From DASWOJ01 sp964242415 (GTDB lineage: Bacteria > Pseudomonadota > Alphaproteobacteria > Acetobacterales > Acetobacteraceae): a DNA stretch of 64,000 nt. Positions 8,950 to 17,594 of the stretch are shown here, piece after piece; position 1 is the first letter of the stretch; each line of letters begins with the position of its first letter. A program made the position numbers and the translations under genes. The DNA is taken from positions 1 through 64,000 of the forward strand of contig CAXTAT010000005.1 of the NCBI GenBank assembly GCA_964242415.1. The letters are read 5' to 3'. Under the pieces are notes generated by a model. The model saw only the letters and a list, made by a program, of their open reading frames with translations. It did not search any database and had not been told where the DNA came from.

Positions 8950-9689
8950 AGCGCCACCCGTCCGTACGCCCGGGGCGCGTCGTCCCAGGCCTCCGCCGCC
9001 TCCCGCGCCCGCAGCAGGTTGGCGGGCGTCAGCACGGTGGCGGTCGGCCCCCAGGCGATCAGGTCGCGGGCGATCAGCAGGGTGTCGGGGAACAGCCCGC
9101 GCACCTGGTCCATGTCATGCAGCACGGCGATCACCGTCCGCCCCTCGGCGTGCCAACGCCCCAGCAGGTCGAGCAGGTCGCGCGTCGTCCGGCTGTCGAT
9201 GGCGTTGAACGGCTCGTCGAGCAGGACCACCGGCGCATCCTGCAGCAGCAGCCGGGCGAACAGCACGCGCTGGAACTGCCCGGCCGACAGGGTGCCGACC
9301 GGCCGGCGCTCCAGCCCCGCCATCCCGACCGCATGCAGGGCCGCCCGCGCCTGGCGGGCAGTCGCCGCATCCACGCCGCGCAACGCCCCGGTGCGCCGCC
9401 AGGCCCCGAGCAGCACGGTGTCGGCAACGCTGAGCGGGAACGAGCGGTCGATCTCGGCGGCCTGCGGCAAGTAGCTCAGATTGTGCGCCAACAGGCCGCC
9501 ACGGTCGATGCGGCCCGCCGCCAGGGGGAGCGTGCCGGCGATGGCCTTGAGCAAGGTGGACTTGCCCGCGCCGTTCGGGCCGACCACCGCCGTCAGGCTG
9601 CCCGGCGCGAACCGCCCCGCCACGTCCCGCACGGCCGCCTGGCGGTCATAGGCGACCGTGACGCCAAACAGGGTGATCCCGTCCCTCAC
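8946..9689 (-). CDS. metal ABC transporter ATP-binding protein
   Basis: 247 residues from GTG 9689, coupled to the stop of the upstream microprotein (GTGA). Walker A is GPNGAGKST (37-45), the signature is LSAGQ, Walker B is VVLLDEP, followed by the H-loop IAVLHD. LFGVTVAYDRQAAV at the N-terminus and SYLPQAAEIDRSFPLSV are typical of zinc/manganese importers. A longer start is possible but lacks support. It powers the permease/binding-protein pair downstream. Confidence 0.9.
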   Translation of the reverse strand: MRDGITLFGVTVAYDRQAAVRDVAGRFAPGSLTAVVGPNGAGKSTLLKAIAGTLPLAAGRIDRGGLLAHNLSYLPQAAEIDRSFPLSVADTVLLGAWRRTGALRGVDAATARQARAALHAVGMAGLERRPVGTLSAGQFQRVLFARLLLQDAPVVLLDEPFNAIDSRTTRDLLDLLGRWHAEGRTVIAVLHDMDQVRGLFPDTLLIARDLIAWGPTATVLTPANLLRAREAAEAWDDAPRAYGRVAL

Positions 9690-9838
9690 GGGACAGCGAC
9701 GGCCCACGCGACGGCGAGCCACAGCGGCGCCAAGCCCAACGCCGCCACCGCAACCCGGACCCATGCGGCGTGCGCCAGCAGGGAGGTCCGGAACAGGCCG
9801 CCGGGCCGGTCTGCGTCCGTGATCGATCCATCAAGCAT
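9686..9838 (-). CDS. 50-residue single-pass membrane microprotein heading the metal operon
   Basis: ATG 9838 with GGAG 8 nt upstream; the TGA at 9686-9688 overlaps the ATPase GTG start. The first 20 residues are polar (MLDGSITDADRPGG). Residues about 24-49 form one hydrophobic helix (LAPLWLAVAWAVAVP). Tight coupling, a good ribosome site and an upstream palindrome support a real gene. I do not recognise the family. It could be a small subunit or regulator of the transporter, by position only. Confidence 0.55.
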   Translation of the reverse strand: MLDGSITDADRPGGLFRTSLLAHAAWVRVAVAALGLAPLWLAVAWAVAVP

Positions 9839-9876
9839 CCGCGCCGCTCCGCATCGCCGGCGCATTAGGGCACGGA

Positions 9877-9891
9877 TGATACGTTGTATCA
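9877..9891. promoter_or_regulatory. perfect 6-3-6 palindrome, candidate Zur operator
   Basis: TGATAC-GTT-GTATCA lies 38 bp upstream of the first ATG of the metal operon. Spacing and AT-rich arms resemble the TGTTAT-N3-ATAACA type sites bound by Zur/Fur-family repressors. It is followed by three ATCAAGCC repeats (9889, 9909 and 9922 areas). The palindrome is seen directly; Zur is inferred from the zinc-type operon. Confidence 0.5.
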
Positions 9892-10050
9892 AGCCGGGGG
9901 GGGGAGTATCAAGCCAGGCCATCAAGCCGGGCACCACCCCAGGTGCCAGAATGACACCCAAGGCGTCAAAATGCGTCGCAACCCGGCGACTCGCTGGGCA
10001 AACGCGCAATCCCGTGAGATATTTCAGGGGACTGCTTACAAGGAGCCAGC

Positions 10051-10812
10051 GTGACGCCCCTGCTTCGCCTGCTGCCGGGCTTTGCCCTCCTGCTGACCGT
10101 CGCCTGCACGGCCAAGCCCCCCGTGGGCGATCCCGAGGCGCTGGCCGAGTTCAACGAAACCGACGACCCCTACGAGCCGACCAACCGCCTCTTCTACCGC
10201 ATCACCGACAAGCTCGACACCTACGCGCTGCGGCCCGTCGCAGTCGCCTACCGCGACACCGTGCCCGAGGCGGTGCGGAACCCGATTCACAACGTGCTCA
10301 ACAACCTCGTCACCCCGGCCGCGTTCGCCAACGACATCCTGCAGGGCAAGCCGCGCAACGCGGGCGACAGCATGATGCGCTTCGTCATCAACACCACGGC
10401 CGGCGTCGGCGGGCTGTTCGACGTGGCGGCCAAGGCGGGCTATCCCAACCACGACACCGACTTCGGCCTGACGCTGGCGCTATGGGGCGTGGGGACGGGT
10501 CCCTACCTGTTCCTGCCGGTGCTGGGGCCGAGCAACCCGCGCGATGCCGTGGGCTATGGCGGGAACGTCATCCTGGATCCGTTGACCTGGGCGTCCTTTG
10601 GCGGGCAGACGGCGATCGACGTGTCGCGGGCTGCGGTCGGGCTGGTCGATACGCGGGAACGGCTGCTGGACCAGGTGGACAGCATCAAGCGCGGCGCCCT
10701 GGACCCCTATGCGACGTTCCGCAGCCTGTATCGCCAGAACCGCGCCGACCAGGTCCAGCGCACCCGCACCGAAACCCCTGCCACCACGCCGGCCTGGTTC
10801 CCCAGCAAATAA
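10051..10812 (+). CDS. mlaA: MlaA/VacJ outer-membrane phospholipid-removal lipoprotein
   Basis: 253 residues from GTG 10051 with AAGGAG 6 nt before it. Lipoprotein signal: LLTVAC with lipidated C19. The body has the MlaA signature DPYEPTNRLFYRITDKLDTY followed by RNFLNN-like RNPIHNVLNNL. WGVGTGPYLFLPVLGPSNPRD and VGYGGNVILDPLTW follow. MlaA sits in the inner leaflet of the outer membrane and removes mislocalised phospholipids towards MlaC and the MlaFEDB importer; those genes are not nearby. The gene ends 6 bp from the convergent phosphatase gene. Confidence 0.93.
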   Translation: MTPLLRLLPGFALLLTVACTAKPPVGDPEALAEFNETDDPYEPTNRLFYRITDKLDTYALRPVAVAYRDTVPEAVRNPIHNVLNNLVTPAAFANDILQGKPRNAGDSMMRFVINTTAGVGGLFDVAAKAGYPNHDTDFGLTLALWGVGTGPYLFLPVLGPSNPRDAVGYGGNVILDPLTWASFGGQTAIDVSRAAVGLVDTRERLLDQVDSIKRGALDPYATFRSLYRQNRADQVQRTRTETPATTPAWFPSK

Positions 10813-10818
10813 GGCGCC

Positions 10819-11802
10819 TCACTCCGGCCCGGCGACCCTGACCGCAACGGCCGTGATGTTGTCGTGCCCGCCCGCACCAAGCGCAAAGTCCAACAGGGCC
10901 TGGCACAGCCCGGCGGCGTCCATGCCCCGCCACCCCGGGCAGGCCCGCACCAACGCCGCCGCGGCGTCCGCGTAGTTCCACAGCCCATCGGTGCACAGCA
11001 CCAGCCACCCCGGCGACCGCAGTGCCACGCCGCGCACCGCCGGCTCGGGGCAGGGGCTGGCGGCGGCAAAGTCCGTCGTGCCCAGGCAGCTCACCAGCGC
11101 ATGCGCCCGGCGGTCCCGCAACGCATCCGCCCGCGGCATCTGGTTGGCATCGACCACCAGGTTCACCCACGAGTGGTCATGCGTCAGCAGTTGAGCGCCC
11201 TCCTCGCACAGCAGGTAGGCCCGGCTGTCGCCCAGCCAGCCCAGCGTCGCCGCCAGTCCACCCTCCGCCTGGCGCACATGCACCGCCACGAGCGTGCAGG
11301 CCGGCGGATCGACGTCGGCCTGGCGGTCATAGGGCAGCGCGCACACCCCGGCATGCGCTGCGATGATCGCCGCCCGCATCGCCGCGCCCGGGTCACCCGC
11401 CGCCGCGGCCAGCGCCTCCCCGGCGATCCGCGCCGCCACCGAGGCCGCCGCAGCCGGGGTCTGCGAGTTCGACACGCCGTCGCATACCACCGCGACCACC
11501 CCCGCGCCGCCACCGCCCGGGCCAGACAGCCACAACGCATCCTGGTTCTCCGGATGCTGCCGCCCCGGGTCGGTGACACCGGCCAAGCCCGGGCCAACCA
11601 CCGTCAACCCGGCCGAGGCCTGCCGCTGCTTCGCCCCGCACGCCATGCAGAAGCCGTCGGCATCCACCTCGCCAGCGCCGCAGGCTGCGCAGGCGTCCGC
11701 CGCCGCCATGCCCAGCCGCGCCCCGCAATCGGCACAGAACCGGTCCCCGGCCGCATGTGCGGCGCCGCAGCTCGGGCAGCACAGGGCGGGCGGCGGCGTC
11801 AC
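10819..11802 (-). CDS. PP2C-family Ser/Thr phosphatase with N-terminal zinc ribbons
   Basis: 327 residues from GTG 11802, overlapping the kinase stop as GTGA. Two zinc ribbons lie in residues 8-60 (CPSCG...FCADCG, then CAACG...FCMACG). The PP2C catalytic domain follows: HPENQDALWL, VVAVVCDGVS, LGWLGDSRAYLL, LLTHDHSWVN, LVLCTDGLWNYAD and GGHDNITAV. These carry the metal-binding aspartates. PP2C enzymes remove phosphate from Ser/Thr. As the last gene behind a PknG-like kinase and an FHA protein, it is presumably the matching phosphatase. Length and motifs look intact. Confidence 0.92.
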   Translation of the reverse strand: MTPPPALCCPSCGAAHAAGDRFCADCGARLGMAAADACAACGAGEVDADGFCMACGAKQRQASAGLTVVGPGLAGVTDPGRQHPENQDALWLSGPGGGGAGVVAVVCDGVSNSQTPAAAASVAARIAGEALAAAAGDPGAAMRAAIIAAHAGVCALPYDRQADVDPPACTLVAVHVRQAEGGLAATLGWLGDSRAYLLCEEGAQLLTHDHSWVNLVVDANQMPRADALRDRRAHALVSCLGTTDFAAASPCPEPAVRGVALRSPGWLVLCTDGLWNYADAAAALVRACPGWRGMDAAGLCQALLDFALGAGGHDNITAVAVRVAGPE

Positions 11803-14246
11803 AGCAGGGTTCGCGGCCGGATCGCGTTGGCCTGATCGACGAAGGCGATCCGCAGCGCCGGGTCCCCGGTCAGCCGGGCGCAGACGCGCAACGCCGCCTC
11901 CGCCCGGCGGCGCAGGTCGGCCGGACGCGGCGGCACGCCCAGCAGCGTCGTACCCGCGGCAGGCTGCAGCGCACCGGCCTCCACCTGCCGGGCAGCCTCG
12001 CCGGCCAGCCGCGCCTCGGCCTGGTGCCGCGCCAAGTCGTTGCGGTCCAGCGCCATCAACAGGCCCGACGCACGGACCAGCCCCGCCCCGGCCGGCGCGG
12101 CGCACAGGGTCTGGACGGCGCCCAACTGCGCCTCGGACCGGGTTGCCGTGCCGTCCGGCACCCGGGCGAATGCCTCGACCACGCCCTCATCGTCGCCGGC
12201 CGCAGCCCGACAGCGCGCCAGGCCAAAGGCGGCGGCAGTCAACGCCGGGTCGGTCAGGGTCGCGGTGTCATACAGCCCGGCTGCCTCGGCAGTCCGCCCG
12301 GCCTCCTCCAGCGCCATCGCGAGGGCCAGCTTGGGCACCGTCTCCCCCGGGATTTCGTTATAGACCCGGTCGAAGCAGTCCACCGCCTCCTCGCCCCGTC
12401 CCAGCGCCAGGTACAGCTTGCCGCAATACCAGTCCGGCCGCCAATCGAACGGGTCCAGCGCCGCGGCGGCATCCAGGGACTGCATCACCACCGCCTCTGG
12501 CGCCCCCGCCTCGATCAGCGCATCGGCGTGGCGCAGCCGCACCTCCGCCGATCCTGGCCTCGATGCCGCGGCCGCGGCCAGCGCCTGTGCCCGCTGCGCC
12601 GGGTCCGCCGTGGCGGCTGCGGCGAACACCTCGGCGGCGGCTGGGTCGGACTGGTCCAGCCGCAGCTCCGGCAGCCGGCGCCAGGCGTGGGCCAGCCAGG
12701 ACGGGGCGATGCCGGGCGGGTTGCGCTCCCGCAGGAACACGGCGCTGTCGGCGGCCGGCACCGGGCCGGTGCGCGCCACGGTCTCCCGCAACACGCCCAG
12801 CAATTGCGCGGCCATCTCCTCGGCATTTTGAAACCGCTGGTCGGCGTCCTCCGCCGTCGCCTTCTGCAGAAACCGGTACAGGCTCTCATTGTCGGCGAGC
12901 GGAAACCCCAGCCCGAGAGAAAGCGTCGCCGGCGCCGCGCCCGGCAGCGTGGCGGTGACCACGACCTCCACCGCCGTCACCCCGGCCGGTGCCGTGCCGG
13001 TGAACACCCGCCGCCCCGGGTCGAACGCCAGCCAGCCCGGCAGCGCCCCGCCCGCGGCCAGTGCAGCGCGCAGGTTCGCGGTCGCCCCGGACCCGGCCGC
13101 CTCCAGCGCCGCCACCGGCACCACGTATTGCAGCTCGTTCGGCCCTGGCAGCGCGCGGGCGTAGCGGTTGGCATTGTCGAAATCCATCAGCAGCACCGCC
13201 AGCGTGCGGCCGATGGTGAACAGGTCGGACGCCGCCACCGGGTCATCCCCGGCCTCCAGCGCCTGGTAGCCCACGGTCCCATAAACGTCGCCATGCGGGT
13301 CGCCGATGCGGCGGACGGCGCCCATGTCGATCAGCTTCACGTCGTCGCCCTCAAGCATCACGTTGTCCGGCTTGAAGTCGCAATACACCAGGCCCTGGTC
13401 GTGCAGGTACCCGAACGCCGGCAAGATGCCGAGGATGTACGCCATCGCCTCCGCCGGCGGCAGCGGCCCGCGCTCCTTGCGGATCGCCTTCAGCGTGCGC
13501 CCGCCGACATACTCCATGACGATGTAGGACTCGGCCTCATGCGTCACGAAGGTATAGATGCCGACGATCTTGCCGTGCTTCACCGCGGCCAGGAACTGCC
13601 GCTCGGCGATGGCGGCGGCGGCGGCCGCCTCGTCCTTGCTGTTCAGCAAGCCCTTCAGCACCACCCAGCGGTTCAGCCCGGTGTCCATCGCCAGATAGAT
13701 CCACCCCAGCCCGCCGAACGCGATGGGGCCGCGCACCTCATACTGCCCGGCCACCACGTCCCCCGCGCGCAGCGCCGGCCGGAAGCTGTACTCCGCGCCG
13801 CAGTTCGAGCAGAACCGCTTATCCGGGTTCACCTTGTTCTTGCAGTTCGGGCAGAAGCACTTGTCGGCCGGCACCCGCGGGTCGGCCATCACCAGGCTGA
13901 GCGGGTCGGCGGACGGCGCCGTGGGCATCTGCACCAGCCCGCCGCCCAGGGCACGCCGCCGGGTGCTGCTGCCGCGGGTGGCACGGGCGCTGCGGGTGCC
14001 GCCGCTGGTGCCCGCCGTGCCCGCCGTGGCCATCGTCGCCGCCGGTCCGGCCTGCGGACGGCGGGCCGCCGTGACGCGCCCGGACCGGCTGTAGCCGCCG
14101 CTGCGGGCGACCTGGCGCGAGGACGTGGACAACGCCGTCACCGCGCTGCTGGCGGTGGCCGCATCCGCCGCCCGTCCGCAGGTGTCGCAGAACCCGTCCT
14201 CGATGTGCCCGGCGCAGCCGGATGCGCCGCATGGAATGCCTGCCAT
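11799..14246 (-). CDS. pknG: PknG-like Ser/Thr protein kinase with TPR tail and Ig-like insert
   Basis: 815 residues from ATG 14246. Order: zinc ribbon (C6, C11, C20, C23), a low-complexity linker, and a rubredoxin-like ribbon (C132, C135, C146, C149). The kinase domain runs about 168-490: GGLGWIYLAMD (P-loop), K198, a catalytic loop with D290 (CDFKPDNVML), and D307 (LIDMGAV). An all-helical TPR region runs from about 510 to the end, closing in FVDQANAIRPRTLL. This order and wording match mycobacterial PknG throughout, including AERQFLA and VLKGL. PknG phosphorylates an FHA protein (GarA/OdhI) that controls 2-oxoglutarate metabolism. An FHA gene lies three genes upstream. Residues about 372-450 are an extra insert in the C-lobe. 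No transmembrane segment, so probably cytosolic. Confidence 0.92.
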   Translation of the reverse strand: MAGIPCGASGCAGHIEDGFCDTCGRAADAATASSAVTALSTSSRQVARSGGYSRSGRVTAARRPQAGPAATMATAGTAGTSGGTRSARATRGSSTRRRALGGGLVQMPTAPSADPLSLVMADPRVPADKCFCPNCKNKVNPDKRFCSNCGAEYSFRPALRAGDVVAGQYEVRGPIAFGGLGWIYLAMDTGLNRWVVLKGLLNSKDEAAAAAAIAERQFLAAVKHGKIVGIYTFVTHEAESYIVMEYVGGRTLKAIRKERGPLPPAEAMAYILGILPAFGYLHDQGLVYCDFKPDNVMLEGDDVKLIDMGAVRRIGDPHGDVYGTVGYQALEAGDDPVAASDLFTIGRTLAVLLMDFDNANRYARALPGPNELQYVVPVAALEAAGSGATANLRAALAAGGALPGWLAFDPGRRVFTGTAPAGVTAVEVVVTATLPGAAPATLSLGLGFPLADNESLYRFLQKATAEDADQRFQNAEEMAAQLLGVLRETVARTGPVPAADSAVFLRERNPPGIAPSWLAHAWRRLPELRLDQSDPAAAEVFAAAATADPAQRAQALAAAAASRPGSAEVRLRHADALIEAGAPEAVVMQSLDAAAALDPFDWRPDWYCGKLYLALGRGEEAVDCFDRVYNEIPGETVPKLALAMALEEAGRTAEAAGLYDTATLTDPALTAAAFGLARCRAAAGDDEGVVEAFARVPDGTATRSEAQLGAVQTLCAAPAGAGLVRASGLLMALDRNDLARHQAEARLAGEAARQVEAGALQPAAGTTLLGVPPRPADLRRRAEAALRVCARLTGDPALRIAFVDQANAIRPRTLL

Positions 14247-14256
14247 GGCTGTCCCC

Positions 14257-15483
14257 CTATCCCGCCGCAACCTGGGGCCGCGCGAGTGCGGCCTCATACT
14301 CGGCCAGCCACCGCCGGGCTGCCGGCAGGTCGGCCGGGCCACCAAACAATGCCGCCCGCAACGCCGCCGCCGCCGCGTCCAAGGCCGGGTCGGGCTGGCA
14401 CACGCCACGTTGCTGCGCGTGTGCCTCACGGGCGCGGTGCTTGGCCTGCAACGCCCCGAAGCGCCCGCGCAGCTCGTCCCGCAGCGCAACCGACGCCGCC
14501 GAGCGGTCCAGCACCCCCTGCCAGCCCGCCGCCACCTGGTCGGCCAGGACCGTCCAACTGCCGAGGCCAAGCAGGAACGCCTCCGTCCGTCCAGCCTCCA
14601 GCGTCCGTTGCAGCCGGTCGAGCCAGCCCGGCAGCTCGCCCGCCTGCGCCACCGGCCCAGCCGGGACCGCGCCCGCCACCAGCGCCACGGCTGCCGATGC
14701 GGCCTGCCCGGCCTGCGCACCCTGCTCGGCGATCTGCGTCAGGCGGGCACGGGCCTGCCCAAGCGCCTGCATCGCCCGGCTGCGTGCCGCACGCGCCTGG
14801 GCCGCCAAGAAGGTCGCGGCATCGATGTCGGGGCGCAGCGCCTCCAACTGCGTCAGTGCGGCCAACGGCTCGGCCGCATCGCACCCTGCCAGCCGCGCCG
14901 CCAACGCCGCAGCCTCCGGCCGGCCCTCCCCCGTCAGGCTGTCCACCGCAGCCGATAGCGACGCGCGCAGGGCAGCCTGCGTGTCCCGCGCGCCGCTGAT
15001 TCGGGCCAGGGCGGTCCGCGCGCCGTCGAACGCAGCCTCCATCGTCTCCAGCAGGCGGTTCGGCGACACCCAGGCCGTCTCCGCCGCCTGGCCCAGCAGC
15101 CGCCGGTGCAGCACGGGCGACGCGCCGAGCGCAATGCCGATCGAGGGACCGTCCAGGATTTGCACCACGGCGCCCAGGCTGGCCGGCATCCACAGCCGGG
15201 TTGCAGCGGCGCGTGCGGCCTCGGCCCGGCTGATGGCCTCGCCCAGCAGCAGCACGCCCTGCCACAGCTCATCTACCGTCGCCACCAGGCGCTGCGCCTC
15301 GGGTGCGCCCGCCGGGTCCACCCGGGCGGCGGCCTTCAGCGTCAGGAACTCCGGCAGCTCGCTCAGCTCGGCGACATTGCGGCTGGCGGCGGCCAGGCGG
15401 CTGCGCCAGGCAGCCAGCGCCTGGTCCACCCCGGCCAGCGTAGCGGGCGGCGGCGCAGCCGGAGGGCCAAAGCGCGCGGTCAT
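14257..15483 (-). CDS. unknown alanine-rich helical protein of the PknG operon
   Basis: 408 residues from ATG 15483, coupled to the GlnX-like stop (ATGA) and ending 10 bp before the kinase start. It has no signal peptide, no membrane segment and no recognised domain. It is Ala/Leu/Arg-rich, predicted mostly helical, with likely coiled-coil stretches (for example around ISRAEAARAAATRLW and AQARAARSRAMQALG). In actinobacteria the comparable position is held by GlnH, a periplasmic amino-acid-binding protein, which this is not. It may be a cytosolic adaptor between membrane sensor and kinase; that is inference from position. Confidence 0.75.
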   Translation of the reverse strand: MTARFGPPAAPPPATLAGVDQALAAWRSRLAAASRNVAELSELPEFLTLKAAARVDPAGAPEAQRLVATVDELWQGVLLLGEAISRAEAARAAATRLWMPASLGAVVQILDGPSIGIALGASPVLHRRLLGQAAETAWVSPNRLLETMEAAFDGARTALARISGARDTQAALRASLSAAVDSLTGEGRPEAAALAARLAGCDAAEPLAALTQLEALRPDIDAATFLAAQARAARSRAMQALGQARARLTQIAEQGAQAGQAASAAVALVAGAVPAGPVAQAGELPGWLDRLQRTLEAGRTEAFLLGLGSWTVLADQVAAGWQGVLDRSAASVALRDELRGRFGALQAKHRAREAHAQQRGVCQPDPALDAAAAALRAALFGGPADLPAARRWLAEYEAALARPQVAAG

Positions 15484-16901
15484 GCATACTCGCGGTAGCG
15501 TTGCCACAGCCCCGCCGCGGCCAGCAGCACGGCCGCGGCCAGAACGCCGCAGGCGATGGCCGGGGTCAGCCGCACCAGCCGCTGCGCCTTGTCCACCTGG
15601 CGGTCGAACTCGGCCTGGTTGACCAGGATCGTCGCGGCCACCGCGCCCGTCAGTCCGTTCAGCGCCGCCACGCCATCGCCCCGGCGAAGCTGCAGCGCCA
15701 CAGCCAGCCCGCCGTGCACCGCCTGGTCGCGCACCTGGTCCGCGACGCGCAGGAACCTCACGAGGTCGCGGACGGCCTGGCTGGCCGGGTCGCGCTCGGC
15801 CGTACCATAGGTGATGTTGCCCAGCTCCGCGCCGAGCAGGCCCGCCCTTTTCGGCACGGCCGCCAACGCCGCCGCCGGCTGGCCCTGCCGCTCCAACCCC
15901 TGCGCGGCGGCAAGGGCGTTGAGGTAGCGGTCCGTCGCCGCCCGGTCGCGCCAATCCAGGTCCAGCAGCGTGCGGGCCTGGGTGTCGAGCGCCTGCGCCA
16001 TGACGGGCCGCGCGCCGGGATCAAGCAGCCACAGCGCCAGGTCCGCATCCAATGCCGCCGCGGCCCCCTTGGCAGCATAGAGCGGGTCCAGGCTGTCGTA
16101 GCTGTCAGCCTTGGCGGAGCGGACGGTCTCACGCTCGCTGGCGGTCACCGCGAACAGGCCGGCGACCATGCCAACGCCCAGCACCGTCGCCACCGCCAGC
16201 GGCAGGTTCACCAGGCGGCGGGTGCGGCGCGTAAGGAATACCTGCAGCACGGCCAGCACGCCAATAAGCAGCGCGAACGACGCGATGGCGACCAGCCCGT
16301 CAATGCGGGAGTAGGCCCGATAGGTGGCATAGGCCGCCTCCAGCGGCTTGCGGTTCGCCGCCGCCAGGGCATCCGCCTCCGGCAGGGCGAAGTCGTGCAG
16401 CAGCCGGTGCGACCACTGCAGGCGCTGGATGGAAATGAACGGCCGGCCAGGATCGGCGGCGTTGCGCGCGTCGGCCAGGGCGGCCTGGTAATCGCCGGTC
16501 CAGCGCAGCAGGCCCTGCAGGGCAGCGGTCTCATCGGCGTAGGTGATGTTGCGGCTGGCCTGGATCACCAGCGCGTCCAGCTCCGCCTTACGGTCCCGCC
16601 AGCGCTTGGACGTGCCCGCCGCAGCCATGTCGGCCAGCGCGTCATCGGTCGCGGCGGAGTCGAGGCCGCCCAGCACCTCGCCGATCTGCAGCGCCAGCAC
16701 GACCGACGGCTCGGCGTCGCTGCCGATGGTCCTGATGGTCCTCGCGGCATCGGCAGCGGCCAACAGGTTGAGCGCCACCGCCAGCAGCGCGATCAGGACA
16801 ACCAGGACGAACCCGCCAGCGATGCGGCCCGGCGTCGTCGGCATGAACTGGCCGAGCCTGCCGAGCACTGGCATACGGCCGGCGGCGGGCGGCGCTGCCA
16901 C
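15480..16901 (-). CDS. GlnX-like four-helix membrane sensor
   Basis: 473 residues from GTG 16901 (an internal ATG at 16874 is possible). Four hydrophobic segments at about 27-50, 207-230, 237-258 and 447-466 delimit two helical extracytoplasmic domains of about 155 and 190 residues. The pairing 1-2 and 3-4 looks like an internal duplication: both halves contain NITYADETA / NITYGTAERD-type segments. This is the layout of mycobacterial GlnX, which senses extracellular amino acids with GlnH and signals to PknG. Neighbouring FHA and PknG-like genes support the match. No histidine-kinase or methyl-accepting output domain is present. Confidence 0.7.
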   Translation of the reverse strand: MAAPPAAGRMPVLGRLGQFMPTTPGRIAGGFVLVVLIALLAVALNLLAAADAARTIRTIGSDAEPSVVLALQIGEVLGGLDSAATDDALADMAAAGTSKRWRDRKAELDALVIQASRNITYADETAALQGLLRWTGDYQAALADARNAADPGRPFISIQRLQWSHRLLHDFALPEADALAAANRKPLEAAYATYRAYSRIDGLVAIASFALLIGVLAVLQVFLTRRTRRLVNLPLAVATVLGVGMVAGLFAVTASERETVRSAKADSYDSLDPLYAAKGAAAALDADLALWLLDPGARPVMAQALDTQARTLLDLDWRDRAATDRYLNALAAAQGLERQGQPAAALAAVPKRAGLLGAELGNITYGTAERDPASQAVRDLVRFLRVADQVRDQAVHGGLAVALQLRRGDGVAALNGLTGAVAATILVNQAEFDRQVDKAQRLVRLTPAIACGVLAAAVLLAAAGLWQRYREYA

Positions 16902-16902
16902 C

Positions 16903-17589
16903 CTACCGCCCGCGCAGGATCAGCCGCGTCCAGCAGCCGAGCGTCACCTGGTCGCCCTCCGCCAGCGGCGTGATCACGTTCGGCGCCACCGCCGCGCCGT
17001 TCACCTGGGTGCCGTTCATCGAGCCGAGATCGACCAGCGCCATCCCGCCGTCCGGCTGGCGCAGCAGGCGGGCGTGGCGGCGGGAGATGCCGGGATCGGG
17101 GATGACCACCTCCGGGTGGATGTCGGCGCTGTCGGAGCGGCGGCCGATCAGGTGGTCCTGCAGGTCCAGCGGGAACAGCCGCTCGCTGCGGTCCCCAGGT
17201 TCCGGGTCCTCGGGCTTGCGAAGGCTGGCGTCCACCTGGGCCAGCAGCTCCCAGCGTTGGGCGGCTGGAAGGGCAGGGGACTCGGCCGGCGCTGGCGGGG
17301 CCGCCGGGGCAGGCGTCAGGGTTATGACGGTCGCCGTAGGGGCAGCCGGTACCGCCGATGCCGAAAACGGCAGATGGGTAACGAAGTCGTAACGGCAGGT
17401 ATCGCAGAAGCGCGCCAGGGGGCCGGGCCGAAGCTCCCCGCACACCGGGCACGCCTCGACGCCGCCCGGCGCGTCCGGCGGGGCAGGCGCGGCGGCCGGG
17501 GCAGCGGGCGCCGGCGCCGCCATCGCCGCGCCGCACTCGGAGCAGAACTCGGCATCGGTGGACGCCTGGCCGCACTTCGGGCAACGCAC
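16903..17589 (-). CDS. FHA-domain protein with two zinc ribbons
   Basis: 228 residues from ATG 17589, 5 bp after the vWA stop and 1 bp before the GlnX-like start. Zinc ribbons: CPKCG...FCSECG (3-20) and CPVCG...FCDTC. A Pro/Ala linker contains TATVITLT. A C-terminal FHA domain (about 140-228) has the phosphothreonine-binding residues in HLIGRRS, ISRRHARLL and DLGSMNGTQVNG. FHA domains bind phospho-Thr peptides. In the actinobacterial system the FHA partner (GarA/OdhI) is the PknG substrate, phosphorylated at a short N-terminal ETT motif. I do not see that motif here, so the phosphosite must differ. Confidence 0.9.
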   Translation of the reverse strand: MRCPKCGQASTDAEFCSECGAAMAAPAPAAPAAAPAPPDAPGGVEACPVCGELRPGPLARFCDTCRYDFVTHLPFSASAVPAAPTATVITLTPAPAAPPAPAESPALPAAQRWELLAQVDASLRKPEDPEPGDRSERLFPLDLQDHLIGRRSDSADIHPEVVIPDPGISRRHARLLRQPDGGMALVDLGSMNGTQVNGAAVAPNVITPLAEGDQVTLGCWTRLILRGR

Positions 17590-17594
17590 GGCCT

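Noticed and set aside
11757..14999. Very long plus-strand open frame opposite the kinase
   Set aside because: Its translation is Arg/Gln/Pro-rich with no domain, and the minus strand encodes a full PknG-like kinase with all motifs. It is a GC-rich shadow.
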